Shown: in pieces, positions 63,791 to 64,000 of the stretch
Layout: every line of letters starts with the position of its first letter
Numbering within the stretch: position 1 is the first letter of the stretch
NCBI GenBank assembly: GCA_017590115.1
Contig: JAGGNK010006448.1
Span: 15,067,860-15,131,859 of the forward strand
DNA length: 64,000 nucleotides
Origin: Montifringilla adamsi
Lineage: Eukaryota; Chordata; Aves; Passeriformes; Passeridae
Reading direction: 5' to 3'
The notes under the pieces: model-generated
The model's database searches: none
What the model was told of the DNA's origin: nothing
Seen by the model: the letters and a program-made list of their open reading frames with translations, nothing else
Program-made: the position numbers and the translations under genes

Positions 63791-64000
63791 TCATTAAATT
63801 TGTTGTTCATCACAATTTTAGAGTAATCATGTAAAAACATTTCAGTAGAGTAAGAAAAGGACAAATGTCTTTTTCAAAGTAAGAAGGGAAACTGCCTAGA
63901 AGCGTGGACAGACCAAGGGAAAATCTCCCAAAATACCTGTGCTAAATAACACATATAATCATCCACCATTTGTGACAACAGAGTTCTGGGACAACTAAGG

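Overview
This 64 kb window looks like gene-free bird DNA, either a gene desert or part of a very large intron. It is AT-rich. I could support no protein-coding exon, rRNA, tRNA, known microRNA or CRISPR array. Open frames are short, overlap in several frames, begin at arbitrary ATGs and match no protein family I recognise. The one clear protein signature is a decayed reverse transcriptase inside a CR1 LINE on the minus strand, at 14980-15802. The bird assignment rests on repeated CR1 ends with the avian-type 3' terminus (AATCATAGAATGG / CCATTCTATGATT) and on two retroviral LTRs of types I recall from bird, probably songbird, genomes. No Alu, B1/B2 or mammalian L1 was seen. Species and locus cannot be named from the sequence alone.

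Layout. A CR1 3' end lies at 96-256, and two short tandem duplications at 387-443 and 3134-3181. From 6.7 to 14.9 kb there is a tiny plus-strand CR1 terminus (6761-6789), a T30 run, a perfect 11-bp palindrome and AT and CA microsatellites. A CR1 body fragment with RT motifs follows at 14980-15802. An assembly gap of 62 N (21495-21556) sits between long A runs. Another CR1 end is at 23031-23275, with a striking near-perfect hairpin just beyond it at 23594-23644. Two diverged copies of a ~129-bp sequence I cannot name lie 2.6 kb apart at 30419-30547 and 33041-33168. A short GC-richer island (33200-33590) follows the second copy.

In the right half, a 292-bp solo LTR (40332-40623, minus) has an exact 6-bp target duplication. 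A homeodomain-site-rich stretch at 42420-42630 is a candidate enhancer. A pentanucleotide array is at 50681-50730, two adjacent CR1 copies at 56472-57281, and a 602-bp solo LTR (58401-59002, plus). A T/G homopolymer tract at 61981-62160 may be an assembly artefact. Part of an old interspersed repeat may lie at 63340-63790.

There are no genes to form a pathway. The content is transposon remains, simple repeats and unique noncoding DNA, some of which may be regulatory. I found no convincing new biological system. The best leads are the 23.6 kb hairpin, the unnamed repeat pair, the intact LTR insertion and the putative enhancer.
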